Assembly: GCA_012513625.1 (NCBI GenBank)
Contig: JAAZBW010000250.1
Coordinates: forward strand, 1 to 21,402
Length of the DNA stretch: 21,402 nt
DNA from: Actinomycetales bacterium
Lineage (GTDB): Bacteria > Actinomycetota > Actinomycetes > Actinomycetales > Actinomycetaceae
Direction: 5' to 3'
Shown here: positions 7,581 through 14,989 of the stretch, piece after piece
Numbering within the stretch: position 1 is the first letter of the stretch
Layout of the letters: each line of letters starts with the position of its first letter
The notes under the pieces: model-generated
Told to the model about the DNA's origin: nothing
Seen by the model: only the letters and a program-made list of their open reading frames with translations
Database searches by the model: none
Program-made: the position numbers and the translations under genes

Positions 7581-8639
7581 CTACGCGCTGGGGCGGGTGT
7601 CCGGCGCCACCTCGTCCGGGCGCACCGGCCCGGGCGGAGTCCCCTCGCCGAAGGGCCGCCCACCGAGCTCCTCCCGGCCATGGGGTACGAGCCATCCCTT
7701 CAGGTGCGGGCCGAGCGGCACGATCGAGAGCGGATTCAGGTCCGTGTGCACGATGTAGTAGTGCTGCTTGATCTGCCGGAAGTCCACCGTGTCCCCAAAG
7801 CCGGGGGTCTGGTAGAGGTCACGGGCGTATGCCCACAGGTTGGGCATCTCGCTCAGCTTGTTGCGGTGGCACTTGAAATGGCCGTGGTAGACGGGATCGA
7901 AGCGCACGAGCGTGGTGAACAGCCGCACGTCCGCCTCCGTGATGGTCTCTCCCATGAGGTAGCGCCGGCTCTCGAGCCGGCCCTCCAGCCAGTCGAGCGC
8001 GGTCCACAGCCGGATGAACGCCGAGTCGTAGGACTGCTGCGAGCCGGCGAAGCCGCAGCGGTAGACGCCGTTGTTCACCTCGGTGAACACCCGCCGCATC
8101 ACGGACTCCATCTCGTCCAGGGAATCGGCCGGCCAGAGGTCCGGGGCCCCCTCCCGGTGGAAGTCGGTCCACTCGGAGGCGAGGTCCCGGGTGATCTGGT
8201 CGAAATCGTTCGTGACCACCTCGCCGCTCGCGATCTCCACGATCGCAGGAACGGTGATCCCCCGCGGATATCCCGGGAACCGCTTCTCGTAGGCGTCTTT
8301 CAGCCGGTGGATCCGGAGGACAGGGTCCACGCCGCCCTCATCGAGGTCGAACGTCCAGGAGTCCGCATCGTGCGTGGGCCCCGGGAGGCCGATGGAAATC
8401 GCGTCCTCGAGCCCGAGCAGCCGCCGCACGATCAGCGTCCGGTTGGCCCACGGGCACGCCCGGGCCGCCACGAGCCGGTAGCGCCCCGCCTCCACGGGGT
8501 AGACCTCGCCCGCCTCCACCTGCCCCTGGTCCGGGTCGCGGAGGATACGGGTGGGGATGTAGTTCATATCCCGGGAGAACTCCTGGCCCTCCTGCGAGTA
8601 CACACCACCCGTTGCTGGTGCGACGTCCTGTTCCGTCAT
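7581..8639 (-). CDS. Glutathionyl-hydroquinone-reductase-like protein (xi-class GST family)
   Basis: The 352-residue protein has the layout of YqjG/ECM4-type glutathione S-transferases: a thioredoxin-like N-terminal domain with the active site CPWAN at 62-66 (CPWAH in the classic enzymes), the cis-Pro segment TVPAIVE, and a helical C-terminal domain with VNNGVYRCGFAGSQQSYD. Such enzymes reduce thiol-hydroquinone conjugates through the active-site Cys, here Cys62. Actinobacteria usually make mycothiol rather than glutathione, so the true co-substrate may be mycothiol; this is inference. The tail after about 320 is Gly/Pro-rich and probably disordered. The ATG overlaps the cupin stop by 4 bases. 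It is the last gene of the transporter-PHP-cupin operon, which suggests a role in breaking down or detoxifying quinones from an imported compound. Confidence 0.9.
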   Translation of the reverse strand: MTEQDVAPATGGVYSQEGQEFSRDMNYIPTRILRDPDQGQVEAGEVYPVEAGRYRLVAARACPWANRTLIVRRLLGLEDAISIGLPGPTHDADSWTFDLDEGGVDPVLRIHRLKDAYEKRFPGYPRGITVPAIVEIASGEVVTNDFDQITRDLASEWTDFHREGAPDLWPADSLDEMESVMRRVFTEVNNGVYRCGFAGSQQSYDSAFIRLWTALDWLEGRLESRRYLMGETITEADVRLFTTLVRFDPVYHGHFKCHRNKLSEMPNLWAYARDLYQTPGFGDTVDFRQIKQHYYIVHTDLNPLSIVPLGPHLKGWLVPHGREELGGRPFGEGTPPGPVRPDEVAPDTRPSA

Positions 8640-8974
8640 GACTCCTCCTTCACGTTCTCCGGCACGCTCGTCACCGTGGTCAGCAGGAACGCAGAGTCCG
8701 CGAGTGCTTCCACCCCGTGCGGTTCGTGGGTGAGCACCGCGAGTTCTCCCTCCGCGATCTCCACCGGATCCGAACCGGTGATGCGAATCCGGCCCTTCAG
8801 GCAGAAGAGGCTCGCCGCATGTGGGGCGTTGTGCTCCGAGAGTACGCCACCCTCGAGCAGGGCGACCACGGTCTGGCGCAACACCCCGTCGTGCGCAATC
8901 AGCCCGGCGCTCCTTCCCCGCTCGTGGGCGTGGGCGAGCGCGAACTGCTCTCGGACGATCTCGATGACATTCAT
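8636..8974 (-). CDS. Small cupin-domain protein
   Basis: The gene codes for 112 residues that form one cupin barrel. The first cupin motif is visible around 44-62 (VLSEHNAPHAASLFCLKGRIRI, with H48 and H52) and the second around 80-90 (LTHEPHGVEAL, with H83 and H86), providing possible metal ligands. ATG 8974 is chosen because GGAGG lies 4 bases upstream; upstream in-frame codons give Trp/Arg-rich nonsense. It begins 46 bases after the PHP gene stop and overlaps the GST gene by 4 bases, so it belongs to the same operon. Small cupins of this kind may be enzymes, sensors or sugar/aromatic binding proteins; the sequence does not decide. Confidence 0.85.
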   Translation of the reverse strand: MNVIEIVREQFALAHAHERGRSAGLIAHDGVLRQTVVALLEGGVLSEHNAPHAASLFCLKGRIRITGSDPVEIAEGELAVLTHEPHGVEALADSAFLLTTVTSVPENVKEES

Positions 8975-9020
8975 GGGACCTCCATCGTTCGTCCCCTCCA
9001 TCGTCCCCCACCCGCGCCGT

Positions 9021-10274
9021 TCAGGCGATCGCAAGCAGCGAACCATCCGCGGACTCGAGCCGCACCAGCCCGCCGTCCCCTCCCATGGGGAGTACCACCC
9101 TCTCGCCGTGTACCACCCGACGGCGCCCCTCGAGGTCCACCGCCACCGCACCGTCCGCTCCGAGTGCGTGGAGTTCCCCGTCCACGCGCAGCAGCACCCC
9201 GCCGCGCAGGACGGCGGGCTGCGAGATTGCCGTACGCCCGGCCCGGACCGCGGCCAGGATCGCCTCCGGTTCGTTCGCCTCGGCGAGCACCCACGTGGTG
9301 GGGGTACCGGGCGGATATCCCATCTCCGGGGTGTGGAAGTCCGAGCCCCCGATCACCGGGAGGGACTGGTCCCACCGCTCCCACAGCGCCCACGGCCCCG
9401 TGGCCATGAGGTCCAGGAACCACGTGACGTGCCAGAACTCGAGGGCGTGGCCGCGCTCCGCGTACTGCCACCCGCAATCGTCCTGCAGCGGGTGGTTCAC
9501 GGACAGCAACCCACCGCGCTCCTCACACGCCGCCCGCCAGGCCTCCGGCGGCTCGCGGAAGTCCACGAACCCGATGTCCCCGAACGCGTTCGCGTGCCCG
9601 CGGTGCGTGGTCACCTCCTGCCCGGGCAGGAGCGTGATCCCGTACTCCCGGGAGAGCTCCGGCAGCAGCTGGTGGTGGGACACCGTGTTGTGCTCGGTGA
9701 CCGCGAGGAAGTCCAGCCCCGCCCCGGCGGCCGCAGCCACAAGTTGCGAGAGCGGCAGGCTGCCGTCCGAATGACGCGAGTGCGCGTGGAAATCGCCCGC
9801 TAACCAGGTGAGCCCCGCCGGAGCGGGCAGCCCCCGTGGCCCGGGCCGCTCGGGTGCGGGTGGGTGGGCGTCGTCACGTTCCACGGGGCTGCGGGCGGGC
9901 ACCTCCACCTCCACCACCACATCGACGCCAGCTGCCGGGATCCGCTCGAGGCCCAGCACCACCGCGTACTCGCCCTCCACGAGGCCGCCGCCCACGTACC
10001 CGGGGGTGGCGCCGTCGTCGGCGATCACGAATCGGTCCCGTACGGCACCGGACCAGCCGCGCCACCCGTCCGGGCCCTCGCACCCGAGGTCCACGACGGC
10101 GGCGGAGCGGTCCTCGCCGCGCGGGAACGGGACGAGCGGGCTGAGCCCTCCCCGCTCGTAGGTGAGGCGGACCTCGAAGGAGCCCCCACCGTCGTAGCGG
10201 AAGGGGACGCGCACGTAGCGCCCGGCGGCCTGGTCCTCGAGGGTGAGGCGGCGGGTGGTGCGGTGGACGGTCAT
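9021..10274 (-). CDS. CehA/McbA-type PHP-domain metallohydrolase
   Basis: The protein has 417 residues. An N-terminal beta-rich domain (about 1-130) precedes a PHP domain (about 155-350). Metal-ligand motifs are all present: HAH at 163-165, TEHN at 193-196, Glu220 and His227 (GQEVTTHRGHAN), NHP with His261, and GSDFH with Asp312 and His314. A beta-strand-rich tail follows. This arrangement matches the CehA/McbA family, named after the carbaryl hydrolase CehA; other members may cleave different esters or phosphodiesters. No signal peptide is seen, so it probably acts in the cytosol on an imported substrate. ATG 10274 overlaps the transporter stop by 4 bases (ATGA); the open frame runs further upstream but only as an artefact inside the transporter gene. 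Confidence 0.9.
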   Translation of the reverse strand: MTVHRTTRRLTLEDQAAGRYVRVPFRYDGGGSFEVRLTYERGGLSPLVPFPRGEDRSAAVVDLGCEGPDGWRGWSGAVRDRFVIADDGATPGYVGGGLVEGEYAVVLGLERIPAAGVDVVVEVEVPARSPVERDDAHPPAPERPGPRGLPAPAGLTWLAGDFHAHSRHSDGSLPLSQLVAAAAGAGLDFLAVTEHNTVSHHQLLPELSREYGITLLPGQEVTTHRGHANAFGDIGFVDFREPPEAWRAACEERGGLLSVNHPLQDDCGWQYAERGHALEFWHVTWFLDLMATGPWALWERWDQSLPVIGGSDFHTPEMGYPPGTPTTWVLAEANEPEAILAAVRAGRTAISQPAVLRGGVLLRVDGELHALGADGAVAVDLEGRRRVVHGERVVLPMGGDGGLVRLESADGSLLAIA

Positions 10275-11599
10275 GGCAGCGAGACCTCCTCGCGATCGTA
10301 GGTGCGGCCGGCCTCCGGCACGTGGATGAGGCGCGAGATCACGGCGCCCAGGGCGGCGATCACGAACGGGATCACGCACATGAGAAACCGGAAGGCTCCG
10401 GCAGGGTCGTCGCCGGGAACGTCCTGGTTCTGGTAGCCGTACATCACGGAGATCAGCCAGAAGCCGAAGCCCGTCAACGCCCCGGTGAGGCGCCCGAAGA
10501 AGCCGAAGGCGGAGAGGAAAATGCCCTCGCGGTGGACGCCGTGGCGGCGGGCGTCGTCGTCGAGGATACGGGCCTGGATGAGATCGTTCGTGGCGAGCAA
10601 CGCGGACCAGCCCACCGCGATCACGAGGCCCGCGAGGACCGCCCCCACGAGCGAGGTGGCGAAGTAGAGCGGGATGAAGCCGGCCGCGAGGAACAGGTAG
10701 CCGATGCGCCACACGCGGGGCGCCCCCCACCGGGTGACGGCTCGGGTCCACCCGGCGATCCCAAGGATGGCGAAGACCACCACCACGCCCATGATCACGA
10801 ACGTCCTGTCCACCGGGAGGTCGAGCGTGTACTTCACGTACAACTGCATCGCGGCGAGCACGATCCCGAGGGGCACCAGGTAACAGGCAGAGGCGATGCC
10901 CACCTGCCAGAAGGTGCGCGTGGCCACGATGTCCGCGATGGAGCTGAAGAAGCCGGGCTGGTGCTCGGAGGTCGCGGGCGGCACCTCACGCACGGAGAAG
11001 GTCATGAACAACAGCACCGCCGCCGCCACCACGGCGTAGATGATCGCGGTGGTGGAGAAGCCCTCGGTGGTGCGGTCCGTGCCGAAGACCCGCGTGGTGA
11101 GCACCGGCGTGAGAGCGAGCGAGATGATGAGCGCCACCAGTTGGAACCCCTGGCGCATCGAGTTCGCGTGCGCGCGCCGCCTCTCCTCTGGGAACAGCTC
11201 CGGGAGCAGGGCGCCGTAGTTGGCGGCGATCATCGAATCCGCGGCCTCGCACAGGATCGCGAAGATCGCGAACCACGCCACCATCTGCGCACCCTCGAGG
11301 CTGGTGGGGGCAGAGAACAGCGCCACGAACGCGGCGGCGAGCACAGTGATCCCCACCACCAGCCACGGCTTGCGGCGCCCGAAGCGGGTCCGGGTGCGGT
11401 CGGAGAGGAAGCCGAGCACGGGGTTGTCGATCGCGTCGATGATCCCGTAGACCGCCATCACGATCGCGTACGCGCCGGCGTTGAGGCCCTGGATGTCAAT
11501 CCAGTAGAGGGCCATCGAGCCCCGAATCATGTTGATCGGAAGGCTCATGCCGAACATACCGATCGCGTAACGCCACGTGGGGGTGGTTTCCATGCTCAC
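10271..11599 (-). CDS. GPH-family MFS transporter (sugar or organic solute:cation symporter type)
   Basis: The 442-residue protein has about 12 hydrophobic segments and the signature DRTRTRFGRRKPW between helices 2 and 3, typical of the glycoside-pentoside-hexuronide:cation symporter family. Both halves look intact. It heads the operon with the PHP hydrolase, cupin and GST-like genes, so it probably imports (less likely exports) the compound they process. Two starts are possible. GTG 11599 lies 6 bases after the hexamer TAGCCT and would be leaderless. ATG 11593, two codons on, has GGAGG at a good distance. I list the longer form. The substrate is unknown; GPH homology alone does not prove a sugar. 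Confidence 0.92.
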   Translation of the reverse strand: MSMETTPTWRYAIGMFGMSLPINMIRGSMALYWIDIQGLNAGAYAIVMAVYGIIDAIDNPVLGFLSDRTRTRFGRRKPWLVVGITVLAAAFVALFSAPTSLEGAQMVAWFAIFAILCEAADSMIAANYGALLPELFPEERRRAHANSMRQGFQLVALIISLALTPVLTTRVFGTDRTTEGFSTTAIIYAVVAAAVLLFMTFSVREVPPATSEHQPGFFSSIADIVATRTFWQVGIASACYLVPLGIVLAAMQLYVKYTLDLPVDRTFVIMGVVVVFAILGIAGWTRAVTRWGAPRVWRIGYLFLAAGFIPLYFATSLVGAVLAGLVIAVGWSALLATNDLIQARILDDDARRHGVHREGIFLSAFGFFGRLTGALTGFGFWLISVMYGYQNQDVPGDDPAGAFRFLMCVIPFVIAALGAVISRLIHVPEAGRTYDREEVSLP

Positions 11600-11648
11600 C
11601 TCCGCAGGCTATCCGGCCGGGACACTGGGCGCGCACTACGCTCTTGCC
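11600..11648. promoter_or_regulatory. Shared 49-base divergent promoter region
   Basis: Two outward-facing -10 hexamers fill this gap: TAGCCT on the minus strand (11606-11611) for the transporter operon and TACGCT on the plus strand (11637-11642) for the HhH/DUF1801 gene. Each ends 6 bases from its start codon. Their -35 regions must overlap or invade the opposing promoter, so the two directions may compete. The 8-bp palindrome CCGGCCGG (11613-11620) lies between them; it could be chance. No good -35 box was found for either. Confidence 0.6.
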
Positions 11649-12302
11649 ATGCTGATCTCCGAGGTGCCGCGCACCGCCGCCCCACTCCACCGGGCGCTCG
11701 CCGAGCAGGGTTGGACTTCGCTCGCGGACCTCGCGGGCAGGCCCCGCACCGCCATCCTCGCCCTACACGGCGTCGGCAGGGCCAGCCTCGCCCGGGTGGA
11801 GGCCGCGATGGCGGGGGAGGGCCTCGCACTCACGGACGGCCAGGCCGTGTGGACGGCCACGGATCGCGGTGAGGCGAAGGCGGGGACCGGGGTGCCGTCG
11901 TCGGACATCACCACCACGGCCACGGACGCGGGTGTGCGCGAGTTCGTGGACTCCCTCGAGCCCCGGCGCGCCGCCCACGGACGCGAGCTGTTGCGGATCT
12001 TCGGTGAGGTGACGGGCGCGGAGCCCCGCATGTGGGGCCCGTCCATGATCGGGTACGGCGAGATGCACTACGTCTACGCCACCGGCCGCGAGGGCGACAC
12101 GATGCGGCTCGGCTTCTCCCCGCGGAAGGCCGCGATCTCGCTCTACGGGCTGCCGTCCGAGGATCCGCTGCTCGCCAGCCTGGGGAAGCACCGGCGCGCG
12201 AAGAGCTGCATCTACGTGAACACGCCCACAGACATCGACGAGTCGGTACTCCGCGAACTCATCTCCCGCGCGTGGAACGCCGAATCGGCCTCAGGCCGTT
12301 AG
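11649..12302 (+). CDS. Helix-hairpin-helix/DUF1801 fusion protein
   Basis: The gene codes for 217 residues. The N-terminal part (about 10-58) looks like a helix-hairpin-helix or RNA-polymerase-alpha-CTD-like module: WTSLADLAG then LHGVGRASLARVEAAM at 39-54. After a low-complexity linker (about 60-90), residues 92-210 match the YdhG/DUF1801 fold, with FVDSLEPRRAAHGRELLRIF and MWGPSMIGYGEMHYVY. DUF1801 proteins are usually about 120-150 residues, so the N-terminal module is an addition. I start at ATG 11649 because TACGCT lies 6 bases upstream and the DUF module begins soon after; an earlier in-frame GTG adds 24 unrelated residues. It converges on hemW, overlapping it by 12 bases. Function unknown; nucleic-acid binding is suggested only by the HhH. 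Confidence 0.85.
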   Translation: MLISEVPRTAAPLHRALAEQGWTSLADLAGRPRTAILALHGVGRASLARVEAAMAGEGLALTDGQAVWTATDRGEAKAGTGVPSSDITTTATDAGVREFVDSLEPRRAAHGRELLRIFGEVTGAEPRMWGPSMIGYGEMHYVYATGREGDTMRLGFSPRKAAISLYGLPSEDPLLASLGKHRRAKSCIYVNTPTDIDESVLRELISRAWNAESASGR

Positions 12303-13523
12303 CCCGCGCGTCACCGCGTCCGCCATGAGTCGGCCGGAGCGGGTGAGGGATACCACGCCGCGCTGCGCAGGCTCCGGTTCCAGCCAGCCCTCGGCGGCCA
12401 TCGTTGCCGCGGCGGCGCGCATCTCGCGTTCCCGCGGGAACGTCTCAAGACTGAGCCCCTCGCGGAGACGCACCTCCAGCATGATCCGTTCGAACTCGCG
12501 CTCCTCGCGGCTGAGCACCTCGCGCGCGGCCACCGGCCACGCGCCGGCAGCCAGCCGGTCCGCGTAGGCGCGCGGGTGCTTCACGTTCCAGAACCGCACC
12601 CCCGCCACGTGGGAGTGCGCGCCGGGCCCGATCCCCCACCAGTCGCCGCCCCGCCAGTAGGCGAGGTTGTGCCGGCACTCGTGCCCGGGCCGCGCCCAGT
12701 TCGAGATCTCGTACCAGGGGTAGCCGGCGGCACCGAAGGCGTCGTCCGCGCACTCGTACTTGGCCGCCTGGTCATCCGGGTCCGGGGCCGGGATGAGGCC
12801 CCGGCGCAGCTGTGCCCCCATCTTGGTGCCCGGCTCAATACCGAGCGCGTAGGCGGAGATGTGGTCCGGTGCGAGCGCGATCGCCGCCTCCACGGACCGC
12901 TTCCAGTCCGCGACGCTCTCTCCCGGGGTCCCGTAGATGAGGTCCACCGAGACCGCCAGCCCGGCATCCCGAACGGCGGCGACGGCGGAGCTCACGTTCG
13001 CCGGGTCATGCGTGCGTTCCAGCGTGGCCAGCACGTGCGGCACCACCGACTGCATGCCGATCGAGACGCGCGTGAACCCGGCCGCCGCCAACTCGCGGGC
13101 ATAGGCGGTGTCCACCGTGTCCGGGTTCGCCTCCGTGGTGACCTCCGCGCCCGCCGCGATTCCCCATGCCTCTCGCGCACCTCCAAGGATCCTCGCAAGG
13201 TCGTGGGCGGGCAGGATCGTGGGCGTGCCACCAACGAAGAACATCGTGGACAGCTCGCGCGCGGGCAGCCCCGCCTCCGCGAGCGCCGCCGCGCCCATGC
13301 GCACCTCCGCGAGCGCGGTATCGGCGTAGCGCACCTGGTCCGCCCCGCCCCCGAGCTCCGCGGACGTATACGTGTTGAAGTCGCAGTACCCGCACCGGAC
13401 CCGGCAGAAGGGCACGTGGACATACAGGCCGAAGGGGGTGCCGTCGTCGACGATCAGCCCACCCCCCACCTCGGTGAGCGGGCCGGCGGCGGGGACGGGA
13501 TCGCCGTCGGGAAGTGTGGGCAT
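12291..13523 (-). CDS. hemW: Radical SAM protein HemW (haem chaperone)
   Basis: HemW was formerly labelled coproporphyrinogen III oxidase-like but is a haem-binding radical SAM protein that delivers haem. The protein has 410 residues with CxxxCxxC at Cys40, Cys44 and Cys47 (VPFCRVRCGYCDFN), lacking the extra Cys of true HemN, then GGTPTILP, a HNLAYWRGGDWWGIGPGAHS segment and a C-terminal winged-helix (HemN C-terminal) domain. ATG 13523 is chosen because TAGCAT lies 8 bases upstream; the frame stays open much further but that stretch is antisense-like shadow of the HNH gene. It starts 11 bases after the HNH stop, so it may be read both from upstream and from its own promoter. hemW next to lepA and hrcA is the common actinobacterial order. 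Confidence 0.94.
   Translation of the reverse strand: MPTLPDGDPVPAAGPLTEVGGGLIVDDGTPFGLYVHVPFCRVRCGYCDFNTYTSAELGGGADQVRYADTALAEVRMGAAALAEAGLPARELSTMFFVGGTPTILPAHDLARILGGAREAWGIAAGAEVTTEANPDTVDTAYARELAAAGFTRVSIGMQSVVPHVLATLERTHDPANVSSAVAAVRDAGLAVSVDLIYGTPGESVADWKRSVEAAIALAPDHISAYALGIEPGTKMGAQLRRGLIPAPDPDDQAAKYECADDAFGAAGYPWYEISNWARPGHECRHNLAYWRGGDWWGIGPGAHSHVAGVRFWNVKHPRAYADRLAAGAWPVAAREVLSREEREFERIMLEVRLREGLSLETFPREREMRAAAATMAAEGWLEPEPAQRGVVSLTRSGRLMADAVTRGLTA
12427..12442. repeat. 16-bp palindrome, copy 1 (inside hemW)
   Basis: CGTTCCCGCGGGAACG is a perfect palindrome. In hemW it is read as part of FPRER, a different codon phase from the other two copies. Confidence 0.9.
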
Positions 13524-13531
13524 CGCCCTCG

Positions 13532-13537
13532 ATGCTA
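13532..13537 (-). promoter_or_regulatory. Possible -10 (TAGCAT) for hemW, overlapping the HNH stop codon
   Basis: On the minus strand TAGCAT ends 8 bases before the hemW ATG, and its first three bases are the TAG stop of the upstream HNH gene. There is no Shine-Dalgarno sequence before hemW, so a leaderless transcript is plausible. Because the stop codon itself supplies half of the hexamer, coincidence cannot be excluded. Confidence 0.4.
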
Positions 13538-14845
13538 CGCCGCCATACCGAACAGCGCCCCCACGCACTCCTCGAGCGAAAACCCCTCGCCACCACGCGG
13601 TGGGAAGAGGCGGGCGTCGTCGAGGAGTTTGAGCGCCAACTCGGTACGCGCGGGCGGCCGGAGTTCGCACACCTCCGCTCCATCGCGGTACCGGAACCGC
13701 CACCTTGCGCCCTCCCGCACCACCTGCATCCCGCCCTCGTGGACCGCCGTGTGGTGGCGGCGGCACAGGTTCAGGAGATTCTCCAGGTCCGTGCGGCCGC
13801 CCGCCCACCACGGCCTCGCGTGGTGCGCATCCAGGAATCGCGTCTGGTGGCAGCCGGGGAACTGGCAGGTGATGCCGTCGCGTACCCGGAGTGCACGGCG
13901 TTGGGCGCGGCTGGCGGTGCGATGGTTCCTCCCGAGGTGGAGCACCTCGCCGCCGTCCCCCACGACCGCGGCGATCACCCGGCCGTCGCAGGCGAGCCTC
14001 TGCGCGGTGGCGGGTTCGATCGGCCCTGCGTTCTCGATGTGACACGTTCCCGCGGGAACGTCCCCGGCCACCGCGCCTACCAGGCTCTCGGCGCTGACCT
14101 GGACCACCACGAGGTGATGGTCGTCCTGCGCGGAGGGCTTCGGGGTGGCCTCGAGGTAGCTCTGGGCGAGTTCCACCATCGCCTCGGCCCGGCACGGCGG
14201 CGTGCCCTCCTCGGAGCGCGCCGCCGACTCGAGCGCGGCGAGGACGATCGCGGCCTCATCCGTGGGCAGGGTGACGGAGATGCGCGTGAGCCCCTCCCCC
14301 GCCTCGTGCTCAGTGAAGGACCGCAGCATCTCGGCGGCGATTCGGAGTCCGGCCGCCTGCCGGTAGCTACGGACAGTGCGGGCGAGCTGGGAAGCGGTCA
14401 TCTCGAGCGCGAGCTCGCAGAGTTCGTCCTCCTCCACCCGGCCGACTAGGCGGGTGAGCTCCCTGGCCTTGGAGAAGGAGATGCGGCCCCCGCGCAGGAG
14501 CTCGGAGACGCGTGGCATCTCCCGCAGGGCCTGTGCCACACGCACGTGCTCGCGTGCGGTTCCCGGCGCCATGGAGCAGTAGTAGGACACCCAGTGCGCC
14601 ACCGAGCGGAAGCCCTCGAAGTAGCGGACCCCCTCGCCTGCGTCGAACTCGCCGAGGAGCGAGAGGAACTCGTACTCCACCTGCGCGGCAGTTGCGGCTA
14701 CCCCCTGCATCCGGAGGAGCAGTTCCTCCGCCCGCTCCCGCGTGATCGGCTCTCCCTCCTCCGTGGGCCACACCTCGCTCGCCGCAATCATCCCGCCTGC
14801 CGTCTCCCCCTCGACGACGACGTCCCGCGTGGGCACCTTAACCAT
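13535..14845 (-). CDS. DUF222/HNH endonuclease-family protein
   Basis: The 436-residue protein has an N-terminal helical DUF222 region (about 35-300) and a C-terminal HNH nuclease motif: C327 and C332 (CQFPGC), then AHHARPWWAGG with H341/H342, N359, and LCRRHHTAVH with C361 and H364/H365, all the expected ligands and the HNH core. ATG 14845 has a perfect AAGGAGG 5 bases upstream; the open frame beyond it into lgt is spurious. These DUF222-HNH proteins are multi-copy and very common in Micrococcales and Mycobacteriales genomes, and are often suspected of mobility; their biological role is not settled. It is divergent from lgt and lies directly before hemW. A 16-bp palindrome (14045-14060) sits within the gene. 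Confidence 0.93.
   Translation of the reverse strand: MVKVPTRDVVVEGETAGGMIAASEVWPTEEGEPITRERAEELLLRMQGVAATAAQVEYEFLSLLGEFDAGEGVRYFEGFRSVAHWVSYYCSMAPGTAREHVRVAQALREMPRVSELLRGGRISFSKARELTRLVGRVEEDELCELALEMTASQLARTVRSYRQAAGLRIAAEMLRSFTEHEAGEGLTRISVTLPTDEAAIVLAALESAARSEEGTPPCRAEAMVELAQSYLEATPKPSAQDDHHLVVVQVSAESLVGAVAGDVPAGTCHIENAGPIEPATAQRLACDGRVIAAVVGDGGEVLHLGRNHRTASRAQRRALRVRDGITCQFPGCHQTRFLDAHHARPWWAGGRTDLENLLNLCRRHHTAVHEGGMQVVREGARWRFRYRDGAEVCELRPPARTELALKLLDDARLFPPRGGEGFSLEECVGALFGMAA
14045..14060. repeat. 16-bp palindrome, copy 2 (inside the HNH gene)
   Basis: The same palindrome, here extended to 18 bp (14044-14061) by flanking A and T. In the HNH gene it is read as VPAGT. Confidence 0.9.
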
Positions 14846-14872
14846 GACCGCCTCCTTGCGTTCGTTTCCTCT

Positions 14873-14926
14873 TTCGTGTTCAGTCCCACCACCTCCCCGC
14901 ACTCCACCAGAGGGGTCTGACACGAA
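14873..14926. repeat. Imperfect inverted repeat between HNH and lgt
   Basis: TTCGTGTTCAGTCCC (14873-14887) is nearly complementary to GGGGTCTGACACGAA (14912-14926), giving 13 pairs with one bulged T and one mismatch around a 24-base loop. It lies 28 bases upstream of the HNH start, so it could be an operator for a dimeric regulator or a hairpin in the HNH leader. There is no U-tract, so it is not a typical terminator. Confidence 0.5.
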
Positions 14927-14976
14927 CGATCTGCGCAGGTGGAGGGGCCGGGACCGCCACGACACGGACCACGCCG

Positions 14977-14982
14977 TACGAT
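14977..14982 (+). promoter_or_regulatory. Probable -10 (TACGAT) for a leaderless lgt transcript
   Basis: TACGAT ends 7 bases before ATG 14990. It overlaps an earlier in-frame ATG (14981), which is why the later ATG is taken as the start of lgt. There is no ribosome binding site before either ATG. Confidence 0.5.
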
Positions 14983-14989
14983 GAGCCCG

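Noticed and set aside
7570..7590. Short hairpin AGCGC/GCGCT between the P450 and GST stops as a bidirectional terminator
   Set aside because: The stem has only 5 bp, a 10-base loop and no T-tract.
10275..10751. In-frame extension of the PHP gene upstream of ATG 10274
   Set aside because: It lies antiparallel-frame inside the transporter gene, is rich in Arg/Pro as expected of a shadow frame, and the ATG overlaps the transporter stop as normal for coupled genes.
13524..14195. Upstream extension of the hemW frame
   Set aside because: It overlaps the HNH gene in another frame and reads as low-complexity Arg/Gly/Pro; the HemW family starts shortly before the radical SAM motif.
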